64,000 bases of DNA from positions 2,909,001 through 2,973,000 of the forward strand of contig NZ_CP006587.1 of NCBI RefSeq assembly GCF_000737515.1. Reading direction: 5' to 3'. The notes beneath the pieces were generated by a model. The model was not told where the DNA came from and did not search any database. It saw only the letters and a list, made by a program, of their open reading frames with translations. This DNA comes from Hymenobacter sp. APR13. GTDB taxonomy: Bacteria > Bacteroidota > Bacteroidia > Cytophagales > Hymenobacteraceae. The position numbers were made by a program, and so were the translations under genes. Shown here in pieces: positions 1 to 7,873 of the stretch (position 1 is the stretch's first letter; each line of letters begins with the position of its first letter).

Positions 1-755
1 AACAGCGTGGCCAGCTGGGCATCGGTGAGGCAGGCGGCGTGCTGCTGGCCGGCCGGCACGGCGGTTTGCCGGAGCCCATCGGCGCCGGCAGCGGGCTGAA
101 ACTGGGTTTCCTTGGCGGCCAGCTGGGTGTGGCGGAGCGCGCCGGTAAGCTTGTTGAGGTAAAACTCGTCGGGCTGTAGCTGCCCGCCTACCAGACCCTC
201 GCCGAAGCCCCAAACGGCGTGCACGGCCATTTCCTGCGGATACTCCGGAAACGTGGAAAACACTACGCCGCTGGTTTCGGCGGCCAGCTGCCGCTGAATG
301 ATGACGGCCGGCCGCGCCGCCAGCGGCAGCTGTTTCTGGCGGCGGTAAGCCAGGGCCCGCTCGGAATAGGCGCTGGCCGCGCACTGGCCCACCGCCGCCC
401 ACACCGCCGCCTCCGACGTCAGGTTCAGAAACGAATCCATAAGCCCCGCAAACGAGGCGCCTGCGCCGTCCTCATCAGCCACCGATGAGCGCACCACCAC
501 CGGTTGCGCCGGAAACCCCCAGCCGGCCAGCACCTGCCGGATGGCCTGCTGGTCGGCGGCGGGCAGCTGGAACGCCTGCAGCAACTGCCGCTGCTGCGCC
601 GCATTCGGTGCGGCCAGCAGCAGCGCATCGAAGGTTTCGGCGGGCAGCACCAGAAAATCCGGCACGCGCATGCCCGCTGCCTGTAGCCGGAACAGCCCGA
701 GCGCCTTGTGGCCGATGGTGTACTGAGCAGACGGCGTGGAACCGTGAAGTATCAT
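1..755 (-). CDS. PEP/pyruvate-binding (PEP synthase-type) protein, partial
   Basis: The reading frame starts at ATG 753-755 and stays open to the left edge of the window, so only the N-terminal 251 residues are visible. The protein begins MILHGSTPSAQYTIGHKAL and carries VVVRSSVADEDGAGASFAG followed by DSFLNL. That is the signature of the ATP-grasp PEP/pyruvate-binding domain (PPDK_N) of PEP synthase and pyruvate phosphate dikinase, where the Arg-Ser-Ser segment lies in the nucleotide site. A second typical segment is VHAVWGFGEGLVGG. Family members transfer phosphate from ATP through a swivelling His domain to pyruvate or other acceptors; that domain would lie outside the window. It follows the UbiA gene in the same direction. 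The PEP synthase fold is well supported, but the substrate is not, because PEP-synthase-like proteins also include antibiotic phosphotransferases. Confidence 0.8.
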   Translation of the reverse strand, partial: MILHGSTPSAQYTIGHKALGLFRLQAAGMRVPDFLVLPAETFDALLLAAPNAAQQRQLLQAFQLPAADQQAIRQVLAGWGFPAQPVVVRSSVADEDGAGASFAGLMDSFLNLTSEAAVWAAVGQCAASAYSERALAYRRQKQLPLAARPAVIIQRQLAAETSGVVFSTFPEYPQEMAVHAVWGFGEGLVGGQLQPDEFYLNKLTGALRHTQLAAKETQFQPAAGADGLRQTAVPAGQQHAACLTDAQLATL

Positions 756-802
756 GTGGGTAGTGAAATGGAACTGTGCTTTGGTACTCGTGCTGCCGGG
801 CG

Positions 803-838
803 CCTCACCCCCCGGCCCTCTCCAAAGAGAGGGGAGCC
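803..838. repeat. Dispersed intergenic repeat CCCCCCGGCCCTCTCC...GAGAGGGGAG
   Basis: A short dyad, CCCTCTCC-AAA-GAGAGGGG, sits in the gap between the PEP synthase-type gene and the UbiA gene. The CACCCCCCGGCCC wording is common in repeats scattered through Bacteroidota and cyanobacterial genomes. Only one copy is seen in this window. Confidence 0.4.
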
Positions 839-930
839 GAACGATTGTTGAGCAAGCCATGGTCATCAATCGGACTCTGTTGGAATCCTGCAACGGCTAA
901 AAGATTCTGGTTTTGGCAGGCGGCGCGGAC

Positions 931-956
931 GACGAGACGCGAATACGCGTCTCTAC
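931..956. repeat. Palindromic repeat, GACGAGACGC...GCGTCTCTAC family, copy 1
   Basis: A near-perfect palindrome with arms GAGACGC and GCGTCTC around GAATAC. It is the same family as the two copies at 1936-1966 and 2003-2033. Its right end, read on the minus strand, supplies the TAG stop codon of the UbiA gene, so the element abuts or replaces the original 3' end of that gene. Confidence 0.7.
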
Positions 957-1855
957 AGCAGAATAAGGCCGATGAGGGCCAGGTAGCTGGTCAGCATGAA
1001 CACCGATACCAGCAACTCGGCGGTGCGCAGCAGCTTTTCCTGGGGCTTGGCCGCCGCCCGGCCGTACACCAGCAGCGCCAGCCCAAACAGCCCCACCAGC
1101 AGCCCAAACGCCCACGCGCCGGCCTGCAGCTGCCGCAGCAGCACACCCTGCACCGCCATGCCGCCCAGCAGCACCAGCAGCACCGCCACAATGGCCCCGC
1201 GGTAGCTCAGCGTGCGGGAGTAGGAGTCGATGCCGGGGCGCTCGGCGGCGGGGGCGTGGGTTTTGCGGGCCAGCTCGAACGCAAAGCCGCCCAGCAAGCT
1301 CAGGGCCGCCAGCAGCCAGAACCGCGGCGGCATGGCGCCATCGGGCTGAAACAGCTGGTACGCCTGCCACAGCCAATACACGACGAGCGGCATAATCAGC
1401 ATGTGGCTGAAGGCGTACAGCACCAGCCGGCGCTTCAGAAACGCACTCACGCCGAACTCGTAGCGCATCAGCACACTGTAGCCCAGCGCCAGCACCCAGC
1501 CGCCCAGCGCCGCCCGCCCCATCTGCGCCGACCACGCCAGCTCGCCCGCCGCGCCCAGCCACGCCAGTTGCTGCAGCTGCGGCAGCGTCACGAGGCCGCG
1601 CTGCAGCACGCGGTGGGGGTGGTTGATGGCGTCGGCGGCGTAGTCCTTTAGCTCATCGAACACCCGCAGGCGAAAGAAGAAAGAGATGGTAGCCAGCCCG
1701 CCGCCCACCTCCAGCCACCGGAACCGGCCCGGTCCCTGGCCTCCCGCATCCAGCGTCGCCACGGCCCATACCGTCAGGAACAGAATGGCGAACAGGCCCA
1801 TGTTGACGGGTGGAAACCGCTGATTTAGGTACGCGGTCAGGTGGCGAATATTCAT
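953..1855 (-). CDS. UbiA-family prenyltransferase
   Basis: This 300-residue integral membrane protein has about eight hydrophobic segments. The Asp-rich motif after the second segment, FDELKDYAADAINHP (D67 and D71), is where UbiA-superfamily enzymes bind the Mg-diphosphate of a prenyl donor; an LQRG segment follows, also typical. The second Asp motif is weak (GIDSYSRTLS near residue 230). Members attach prenyl chains to quinone, haem, (bacterio)chlorophyll or lipid acceptors; the acceptor here is not evident. I chose ATG 1853-1855 (MNIRHL) over the upstream ATG because the upstream part lacks hydrophobic or conserved character. The gene lies 216 bp downstream of the kinase gene on the same strand, with two palindromic repeats between them. 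Its stop codon lies within a dispersed palindrome. Confidence 0.8.
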   Translation of the reverse strand: MNIRHLTAYLNQRFPPVNMGLFAILFLTVWAVATLDAGGQGPGRFRWLEVGGGLATISFFFRLRVFDELKDYAADAINHPHRVLQRGLVTLPQLQQLAWLGAAGELAWSAQMGRAALGGWVLALGYSVLMRYEFGVSAFLKRRLVLYAFSHMLIMPLVVYWLWQAYQLFQPDGAMPPRFWLLAALSLLGGFAFELARKTHAPAAERPGIDSYSRTLSYRGAIVAVLLVLLGGMAVQGVLLRQLQAGAWAFGLLVGLFGLALLVYGRAAAKPQEKLLRTAELLVSVFMLTSYLALIGLILL

Positions 1856-1935
1856 CGGGAGAGTTGAGCGGCAGGAAGGAGTGGGCGGCTGTTTTTGCGG
1901 CACCTGTTAAGCTATTTGAGTTATCATCGAACGCT

Positions 1936-2033
1936 GTAGAGACGCAATATTTTGCGTCTCGTCGTTGGGCGACCGGAACCGTGCTGCCCAAACAACATCA
2001 GCAACGACGAGACGCAATATTTTGCGTCTCTAC
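1936..2033. repeat. Two palindromic repeats in inverted orientation
   Basis: Copies at 1936-1966 and 2003-2033 share GAGACGCAATATTTTGCGTCTC. One is flanked by GTAG...GTCGTT and the other by AACGAC...CTAC, so each is a palindrome and together they form a 98-bp inverted repeat with a 36-bp spacer. They lie between the kinase (ends 2072) and UbiA (starts 1855) genes and could act as a transcription attenuator or a mobilised REP-like unit. Confidence 0.75.
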
Positions 2034-2071
2034 ATCGCACTGACAGCTTCCGCAGCTCACGCAAACAGGTT

Positions 2072-3280
2072 TTAAGCAATGTGTGAGGCAATAGCGGCAG
2101 GTGCGGTGTTTTCAGTGGGCACCGTCTGGGTTAACGTATCGAAGAAGCTCTCAACCACACGGGGCAGGAAAGGGTAGGGTCCCACGGAATGCGCCATCAG
2201 GTACATGCCCAGGCGGTGCAAACCGAAATCGAGGGTGGCGTAGTGGGTTTCCCGGCGGAAGGCAACTGGGTCGGGGTAGCGGCCGGTGAGAGCGTGCAGG
2301 GTGTGGCGGTAGTGCTCCAGATAAGCGGGGCGCAGGTGGTAGCGGTCGGCATCGAGCACGAAGCAGAGCAGCTCCACGGCATCATACACCGGCACGTGGT
2401 AGGTGGCCAGCTCCCAGTCGTAGGCGCAGAGCTGCAGGCTGGCCCCGGCGCCCCGGAAACAGGTATTGCGCGGGTTCAGGTCGTTGTGGATGAGCGTGCG
2501 CGGCCGGGTGTCCAGCCAGGCCTTGCGCTGCGGAATCTGTTGGATGGCGGCTTGTAGCTGTGCCGTACGCTGGGCCCCGAACAACTCCGGGAAGCGCGGC
2601 GCGGCGTTGTGGAGCAGCGCCGTCCAGAGCGGGGCCAGCTCCTGCATGTAGGCGCCGGTGGGCAGGTCGGGCCAGGCGGGCGCGGCAAAGCCGGGCGGCA
2701 GCAGGTGGCGGGCGTGCCAGGCGGCCAGCTGCGTTAGCGCCGTGCGGATGTGGTGGTCGGTCCAAACGGCGGGCGTCTGCACCGAGTTGAGCAGCGTCAC
2801 GTCCTGCAGATATTCCATCAGCACGCAGTAGAGGCCGGTTTGCTCGTCGGTGTGCGTGCCCCAGATGCGCGGCATCAGGCCGGGCGCGGCGTGCTCGTAC
2901 ACGGCCAGTTCGCGCTGGTGGGTGTGCTGGAAGCCGGTGCGCTCGGCAAAGGCCGGGTACACCGCGGCCAGCTCGCCGCCGCACAAGCCAGCCAGCCCGG
3001 CCAGCATGCTGGATATTTCGCTGCCGTGGGGCTTCACCTTGAGCACCAGATGATGGGTCGTGGGCGGCCGGCCGGCTTCTTCCAACGTCACGGCTAGCCC
3101 GAAGTGCCCGATGGGGCGGGCGCTCTGGCCCGCCGTGAGCGTCACCAGAATACTGGCGGAGTTGTCGAGCGGCAGGGGCTCTACGGCCAGCACTTTATAG
3201 GCGGAATTGGGGGCGTGGGCGCGCAGCATTTCTTCCAGAAAAGCCGGGCTCACCAGGTCGAGGATGGCGGTATCAGGCAC
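2072..3280 (-). CDS. APH-fold small-molecule kinase (phosphotransferase family)
   Basis: This is a 402-residue aminoglycoside-phosphotransferase/choline-kinase-fold protein. The Brenner motif HNDLNPRN (265-272) gives the catalytic Asp and Mg-binding Asn, and YDWE (287-290) supplies the second metal Asp. LVLKVK (78-83) probably carries the ATP-binding Lys. Such kinases phosphorylate hydroxyl groups of choline, ethanolamine, homoserine, sugars or antibiotics. The frame opens further upstream, but that part overlaps the DUF3419 gene and is low-complexity, so I place the start at GTG 3278-3280, overlapping the upstream stop by 8 bp and implying translational coupling. It is the third gene of a ligase-DUF3419-kinase set, which points to phosphorylation of a head group or precursor made there. 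The substrate is unknown. Confidence 0.8.
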   Translation of the reverse strand: MPDTAILDLVSPAFLEEMLRAHAPNSAYKVLAVEPLPLDNSASILVTLTAGQSARPIGHFGLAVTLEEAGRPPTTHHLVLKVKPHGSEISSMLAGLAGLCGGELAAVYPAFAERTGFQHTHQRELAVYEHAAPGLMPRIWGTHTDEQTGLYCVLMEYLQDVTLLNSVQTPAVWTDHHIRTALTQLAAWHARHLLPPGFAAPAWPDLPTGAYMQELAPLWTALLHNAAPRFPELFGAQRTAQLQAAIQQIPQRKAWLDTRPRTLIHNDLNPRNTCFRGAGASLQLCAYDWELATYHVPVYDAVELLCFVLDADRYHLRPAYLEHYRHTLHALTGRYPDPVAFRRETHYATLDFGLHRLGMYLMAHSVGPYPFLPRVVESFFDTLTQTVPTENTAPAAIASHIA

Positions 3281-4421
3281 AGTCAGCGAGGAAAGAAGGT
3301 GTGGCAGAAGAAGCGGCGGCGCAAATCTGGCGCGAGTCGAGCACGCGCACGTTGCGGAAGTAGAAGCAGGCCTCCTGCTGCGACAACCGCTCGGAAACGG
3401 CCGTGGCAAGGGGCAGTGGCGCGGCGCCCGAATCGGTGTCGGCGCCTTGGTCGAGCAGCAGGTTCCAGTACACCACCCGCAGTGGCCGGTTGCCCGCAAA
3501 CAGCGCCTGCATAGTCCGCTGGAACTCGGCCGGACTGGTGTACTCAAAGATGTTGGACAGGCTGGCTTTGCTGATAGACTGGCCCGCCGCGCTGCGCAGA
3601 TAGTCCACGGCCTCGCCTTCTACCAGCGTGAGCTTGGGCAGCTGCTGGCGCAATAGCGCGTGGTGGCGGCGCTGGTAGCAAGGCGGCAGAATGGCACAGG
3701 GCAGGTTTTCGGGTCCGAAGAAGAAGAACCGCAGAAAGAAATTGTCGCGCATCAGCTCGGTGTGCAGCGTGTCGCGCAGGCGGCTGTAAAAGGCCTCCCC
3801 GCCCGACTCGGCGGCGTAGCGGAACAGGCGCGGGTCGCGGCCCTTGCTCAGGTTTGCCTCGTCGAAGTAGGCCACAAACAGAGCCGGAAACGCCGAGCTG
3901 GCCAGAGTAGCCTCAAAGTAGGCGGCCTGCTCAGCCACCGTATCAAATCCCAGCAACTGCCGCAGGTGGGCCTGCAGTGCAGGAGTCAGCGTCGGCAGAA
4001 AGCCCGTGACGTAGCTTTCCAGCCGCCCCGCCGTGAGAATCCCGGCCGGATGGCTCTCGAAAAACGAGGCCCAGTAGCCGTGCTCGGCGGCCGGCAGCGT
4101 GGGCGCCACCGTTTGCCAGGCCGCCGCCACGGCCGCCGGCCCGGCCAGCCCCAGCAGGCCGCGCAGCACCGCGTGCTCGTGGTGCCGGATGACATGCAGC
4201 TTCAGGCGCAACAGCTGCAATTGCACCGGATTCAGGTCGATGGCCGTGACGTGGCGCGGGTTCTTGAGCAGCGCATTGAGCACGTTGCAGCCCGCCGAGG
4301 CTATTACCAGCACGTGGTCGGTGGGCTGAATAGTGAGGGCGCCGTAGAGCGTGCGGCTGTCTTCCCACACCAGCGAATAGCGCAGGCGGTCCAGCGCCAC
4401 ATTGTAGAACTCGGATTCCAT
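3273..4421 (-). CDS. DUF3419 family, BtaA-like SAM:3-amino-3-carboxypropyl transferase
   Basis: A 382-residue protein starting MESEFYNVALDRLRYS. It has the DUF3419/BtaA hallmarks LVWEDSRTL (17-25), a Rossmann SAM motif VLVIASAGCN (38-47) and IDLNPVQL (61-68). In betaine-lipid synthesis BtaA moves the 3-amino-3-carboxypropyl group of S-adenosylmethionine onto diacylglycerol, making diacylglyceryl-homoserine. I picked ATG 4419-4421 because homology begins there and it lies 2 bp after the stop of the adenylating enzyme; the longer open frame is a shadow of that gene. No BtaB N-methyltransferase is adjacent, so the product may not be DGTS. Family assignment is firm, while the actual acceptor is inference. 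Confidence 0.82.
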   Translation of the reverse strand: MESEFYNVALDRLRYSLVWEDSRTLYGALTIQPTDHVLVIASAGCNVLNALLKNPRHVTAIDLNPVQLQLLRLKLHVIRHHEHAVLRGLLGLAGPAAVAAAWQTVAPTLPAAEHGYWASFFESHPAGILTAGRLESYVTGFLPTLTPALQAHLRQLLGFDTVAEQAAYFEATLASSAFPALFVAYFDEANLSKGRDPRLFRYAAESGGEAFYSRLRDTLHTELMRDNFFLRFFFFGPENLPCAILPPCYQRRHHALLRQQLPKLTLVEGEAVDYLRSAAGQSISKASLSNIFEYTSPAEFQRTMQALFAGNRPLRVVYWNLLLDQGADTDSGAAPLPLATAVSERLSQQEACFYFRNVRVLDSRQICAAASSATPSFLADCA

Positions 4422-4423
4422 AG

Positions 4424-5959
4424 CTAGCGCAATTGAGAGTAAAGGATTTTGGAATGATGCCGCGCGTCCACGGGCAGCGTGGTCCGCATATGGATGGCCA
4501 GCACCGGTACTTGCGGCAGGTTTTGGGCCAGTAGTTGGGCTACGCTTGCGGGCTTTACGGTGCCCTGTACGAACACCGTAAAGCCGGCGGCATCGGCGCG
4601 GGCGGCGGCGCGCTCCACACCGGGCAGGTGATAGAGCAGGTGCTCCAGCTGATAGTGCTGCACGCCGTGGTGCAGCCGCTCGTTGCCCTGGCGGCCCGTG
4701 AGGTAGAGCTGACCATCGGCCACGTAGCCGTAGTCGCCGGTGCGCAGCCACTCGCCGGACGGGGCGGCTACGTGCGCGCCCCGCACCCACAGCTCGCCCA
4801 CTGGTTGGCCCGGCGTGGCGCGGCCCTGCAGCACGCCCAGCACCTCAAACCGCCATTCCAGCCCATCTTGGATAGGGCCCACGCAGTAGCCGGCCCGCGG
4901 GTCGGGCACTTCGTCGGTCACCTGCCGCACGGCAATGGGCTCGGCCTCCGATGAGCCGTAGATGATGTGCACCGCCGCCTGCCCGAACGCCTGCCGCAGC
5001 TGCTGCGCCAGCGGCTCCGGCACCGACGAGCCGCCCACGCCCACGGCCACCACGTAAGGCAGCGCAACCGGCTGCTGCTGCAGGTGCGCCAGCAAAGCGG
5101 CGAAGTAGGCCACGTTGCCGGTCAGGGTCTGGACCTGCTCTGTTTGCAGCTGCGCTACAATCCGGGCCGGGTTGAGCTGCCGCAGGTTGTGCCAGGGCAC
5201 GGCCGGCAGCGCGCTCACCACGCCCGCCGCCAGGTTGTGCAGCAGCACATTCGGAAACAGCGGGAAGTCGCGCTGCCCCTGCCACGGCGGAAACGCGGCC
5301 TTGATGGCCGCGTGCTGGGCCTGCAGCACCGCGTGGCTGCGCCGGATGGCCTTGGGTTGCCCCGTAGAGCCGGAGCTGTGCGACACCAGCGCCGGCTGCT
5401 GCGCCGGAACCGGCCAGGCTTCCCAGCCCTCAACAGCCGCGGCCAGCGGCCCACCTACTGCCGCCAGCAGCTGCACACCGCACAGCATGGCCGCCAGCCG
5501 GACCAGAGGCGAAGCAGCGGGGCCGGTCAGTATCGTCCGGATGCCCAGGCGGCGCGTCAACTGCAGCAGCTGCCACGCCGAAGCCCCGGCCGGCGGCAGC
5601 ACCGGCACGGCTCCCAGCGCCTGCACGGCCAGCAAACCCGCAATCAGCTCCACACTTACGGGCACGGCCAGCAGCACGGAGTGGCCGGGCTGCACGCCCG
5701 CGGCGAGCAGCTGTTGCCGGTGGGTCGCAATGCGCTGCAGCAGGTCGTAGGCGGTATGCCGGCGGGTGGTGCCATCGGGGGCGGGCCACACCAGGCACGG
5801 CTGGGCCGGATGGCGCCGGAGCTGCGCCAGAATAAGGCGGGCGTAGTTGGTTTCGGGGCTTACCGGGGCCGGCGCTGCCGGGCGACGGTGGGCACCGGTG
5901 CCCGGTCGGGCTAGGAGACCGGGTACGGCAGAAGCGGAAATCTGGGTGAGTGGCTGCAT
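4424..5959 (-). CDS. AMP-forming acyl/aryl-acid ligase (ANL superfamily)
   Basis: The 511-residue protein has ordered ANL motifs: SSGSTGQPKAI (195-205, P-loop A3), YGSSEAEP (334-341, A5), GELWVRG...TGD (388-409, A7) and a C-terminal ARHHSKILYSQLR whose Lys (about 505) matches the catalytic A10 lysine. These enzymes activate a carboxylic acid as an acyl-adenylate and pass it to CoA, a carrier protein or an amine. There is no carrier domain and no carrier gene nearby. It heads the three-gene unit, with the DUF3419 gene starting 2 bp after its stop. The substrate cannot be read from sequence. The start MQPLTQIS follows a 270-bp AT-rich gap likely to contain the promoter. Confidence 0.85.
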   Translation of the reverse strand: MQPLTQISASAVPGLLARPGTGAHRRPAAPAPVSPETNYARLILAQLRRHPAQPCLVWPAPDGTTRRHTAYDLLQRIATHRQQLLAAGVQPGHSVLLAVPVSVELIAGLLAVQALGAVPVLPPAGASAWQLLQLTRRLGIRTILTGPAASPLVRLAAMLCGVQLLAAVGGPLAAAVEGWEAWPVPAQQPALVSHSSGSTGQPKAIRRSHAVLQAQHAAIKAAFPPWQGQRDFPLFPNVLLHNLAAGVVSALPAVPWHNLRQLNPARIVAQLQTEQVQTLTGNVAYFAALLAHLQQQPVALPYVVAVGVGGSSVPEPLAQQLRQAFGQAAVHIIYGSSEAEPIAVRQVTDEVPDPRAGYCVGPIQDGLEWRFEVLGVLQGRATPGQPVGELWVRGAHVAAPSGEWLRTGDYGYVADGQLYLTGRQGNERLHHGVQHYQLEHLLYHLPGVERAAARADAAGFTVFVQGTVKPASVAQLLAQNLPQVPVLAIHMRTTLPVDARHHSKILYSQLR

Positions 5960-6167
5960 GACGTTGGAAAGGTGCCGTGCTGCTCACATATAGCCTAACC
6001 ATCCTTTGTGTAATTCAGACTTTGTAATGGGTGTTATTTTTAGGTGTAAAATATTGTATAACAATTTATTATAAATGTTATTTACTGACTTTAAAGCATG
6101 CGCTTATGGCGATAAAGAACAGGGTTTTACTGCTGAATACACCGGGTTTTCAGCCTCTGCCAGCAAC

Positions 6168-6198
6168 AAAAAGGCAGCCCATGTGCAGGGCTGCCTTT
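6168..6198 (-). terminator. Rho-independent terminator of the gliding-type protein gene
   Basis: The stem GGCAGCCC/GGGCTGCC has a 7-nt loop and is followed on the minus strand by a T-run. It lies 30 bp past the stop codon at 6228. Confidence 0.8.
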
Positions 6199-6227
6199 CT
6201 GGGTAAGATGTATGTACTGGCCACTTG

Positions 6228-7769
6228 CTACTCCCGCAGCAGCCGGAATACTGCTTCGCCCGAAACCGGCCGGGCAAAATAGGCGCCCGGAGCTACGCTG
6301 GCCGCCGGCGCCCAGGCCACGGTGCCATCGGGGCGGCTTTGCAGAGTGGCCACCAGCCGGCCCAGCCCATCGGTAACGTACACCGGCTGCACGCCGGGCG
6401 TGGGGAGCTGAAACTGCACCTGGCTGCGGAACGGCATCGGGTAGGCCGCCAGCACCCGGGTCCGGGCGCCCGCGGTACCCAAAGTTGGCGCCGAAACCCG
6501 GAAATTGATAGTCCGCACTTCCGAACCATTGGTCGGGCAGTTGTTGTCGGCCACCGTAACGGTGAAGGAGTAGCGGCCTGCCGGCAGCGTGGCCGGTACT
6601 TGCCAGCTCAGCACGGCCTGGCTGGTGCCCTGCAGCTGGAAAGAAGCCCCGGGAATAACGGCGGCCACGTCGCTGCTGATCTGCACGGCCTGGCCCGCGT
6701 CGGGGTCGGCGGCCGTGAGCGTCAGCGCAATCTGCTGGCCGCGCTGCACCACGATGGTCTGGTCGAGGGGCTGGCTGGTGCCGCCAATCTGCAGGCCCGT
6801 GAAGCCGGGGTTGCGGTTGCCGCCCGCATCAAACACGGAGTACACTACGTCGCGCATTACGCTGCCGATGCGCCCCCAGGTGCCATTCACGCGGCGGTAC
6901 TCGTCTACCTGCACGGCCACGGTATTGAAGCCACGTACCGTTACGGGGGTGGTTTGCAGGTCGCCGTTGGCTGCGTTCAGCTCGAACTGCGGCACGGCCA
7001 CCCCATTGACTGCCCGAAACGACAGCAGCGGAAACCCCACCGTGAACTGCCCGGCCGGGTACGTCGCCGTCTGCCCGCTGACAGGGTCCTGAAACTGCCC
7101 GGCGCTGTAGCTGGTGTAAGGAATGGTATTGCCGCAGCCCTGTTCTATTAGGGTGCTGGACAGCGGCTGTACGGAGCGGTACACCAGCGAGTCGCCGTCG
7201 GGCTCGAAGGTGCTGAAACTGTAGCGGTTGGGCTGGCTGCCGCACACGTAGGGCATCGTAAAGGAGGTGAAGCGCGGCGAGTTGTTGGTCAGGCCGCTGG
7301 AGTTGTCGAGGTAGGCCGTTATGTAAAAGCCCTGGGTGCCGCTATCAAGCAGGTTCAGCATGCCACCTGAGCGTAGCTCCTCGATGGCCTTGAGCGTCCA
7401 TTGGCCCGGCGGCAGCGTCACGGTGGCCTCATACTGGCTGATGTTGTAGCTGCGCCCGTTCACGGCACACCCCAGTGCCCGGCGCGTGAGCTGCATGCGT
7501 GGCACCTGAAACTGGAAGTTGCCAGCCGACGTGCTGGCACACCCATTTTGCGAACCGAACAAAGACAAGTTCCTGGGGTCAGGAAACGTAGCGCCACCAT
7601 CGGCTGGGTTGCTGTACAGCCGGGCCGTAATGCGGTACTGCGAAGCCGAGCCAGGAATGTAGCTGTAGTCAAGGTCGCCGCCCAGCACGTGGCTCGCGTG
7701 GGCGCCCGGCGTACTGGCCAGCAGGAAGATGCTCAGCAGGATAAAGCAAATGCGGAAACGTGTGCGCAT
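6228..7769 (-). CDS. Secreted gliding-motility/T9SS-type protein
   Basis: A 513-residue exported protein with a Sec signal (RFRICFILLSIFLLASTPGAHA) followed directly by SHVLGGDLDYSYI, the N-terminal wording typical of large gliding-motility-associated or PKD-type surface proteins of Bacteroidota. The middle contains cysteine pairs and immunoglobulin-like beta segments (ITLTAADPD, YSFTVTVADNNCPTNGSE). The C-terminal 80 residues (YPMPFRSQVQFQLP...APGAYFARP) resemble a type A type IX secretion sorting domain, so the protein is probably secreted or surface-anchored through T9SS. It is about half the length of many relatives. The specific role is unknown. Confidence 0.75.
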   Translation of the reverse strand: MRTRFRICFILLSIFLLASTPGAHASHVLGGDLDYSYIPGSASQYRITARLYSNPADGGATFPDPRNLSLFGSQNGCASTSAGNFQFQVPRMQLTRRALGCAVNGRSYNISQYEATVTLPPGQWTLKAIEELRSGGMLNLLDSGTQGFYITAYLDNSSGLTNNSPRFTSFTMPYVCGSQPNRYSFSTFEPDGDSLVYRSVQPLSSTLIEQGCGNTIPYTSYSAGQFQDPVSGQTATYPAGQFTVGFPLLSFRAVNGVAVPQFELNAANGDLQTTPVTVRGFNTVAVQVDEYRRVNGTWGRIGSVMRDVVYSVFDAGGNRNPGFTGLQIGGTSQPLDQTIVVQRGQQIALTLTAADPDAGQAVQISSDVAAVIPGASFQLQGTSQAVLSWQVPATLPAGRYSFTVTVADNNCPTNGSEVRTINFRVSAPTLGTAGARTRVLAAYPMPFRSQVQFQLPTPGVQPVYVTDGLGRLVATLQSRPDGTVAWAPAASVAPGAYFARPVSGEAVFRLLRE

Positions 7770-7799
7770 AACGAAGAGGGGATAAGGATGAAAAACAAT

Positions 7800-7828
7800 A
7801 AAGGGCAGCCGCTGACGGCTGCCCTTTG
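7800..7828 (-). terminator. Terminator after the OmpA lipoprotein gene
   Basis: The hairpin AGGGCAGCC/GGCTGCCCT is flanked by A/T runs in the 104-bp gap between two minus-strand genes. It isolates the OmpA lipoprotein gene (ends 7874) from the gliding-type gene. Confidence 0.75.
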
Positions 7829-7873
7829 AAAGTAGTTGATAGAGTGCGGAATAGAAAACAACCCCGCCGGTAT

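Noticed and set aside
776-1651. 291-codon plus-strand frame opposite the UbiA gene
   Set aside because: Gln/Arg/His-rich shadow. The minus strand encodes a membrane protein with an Asp motif.
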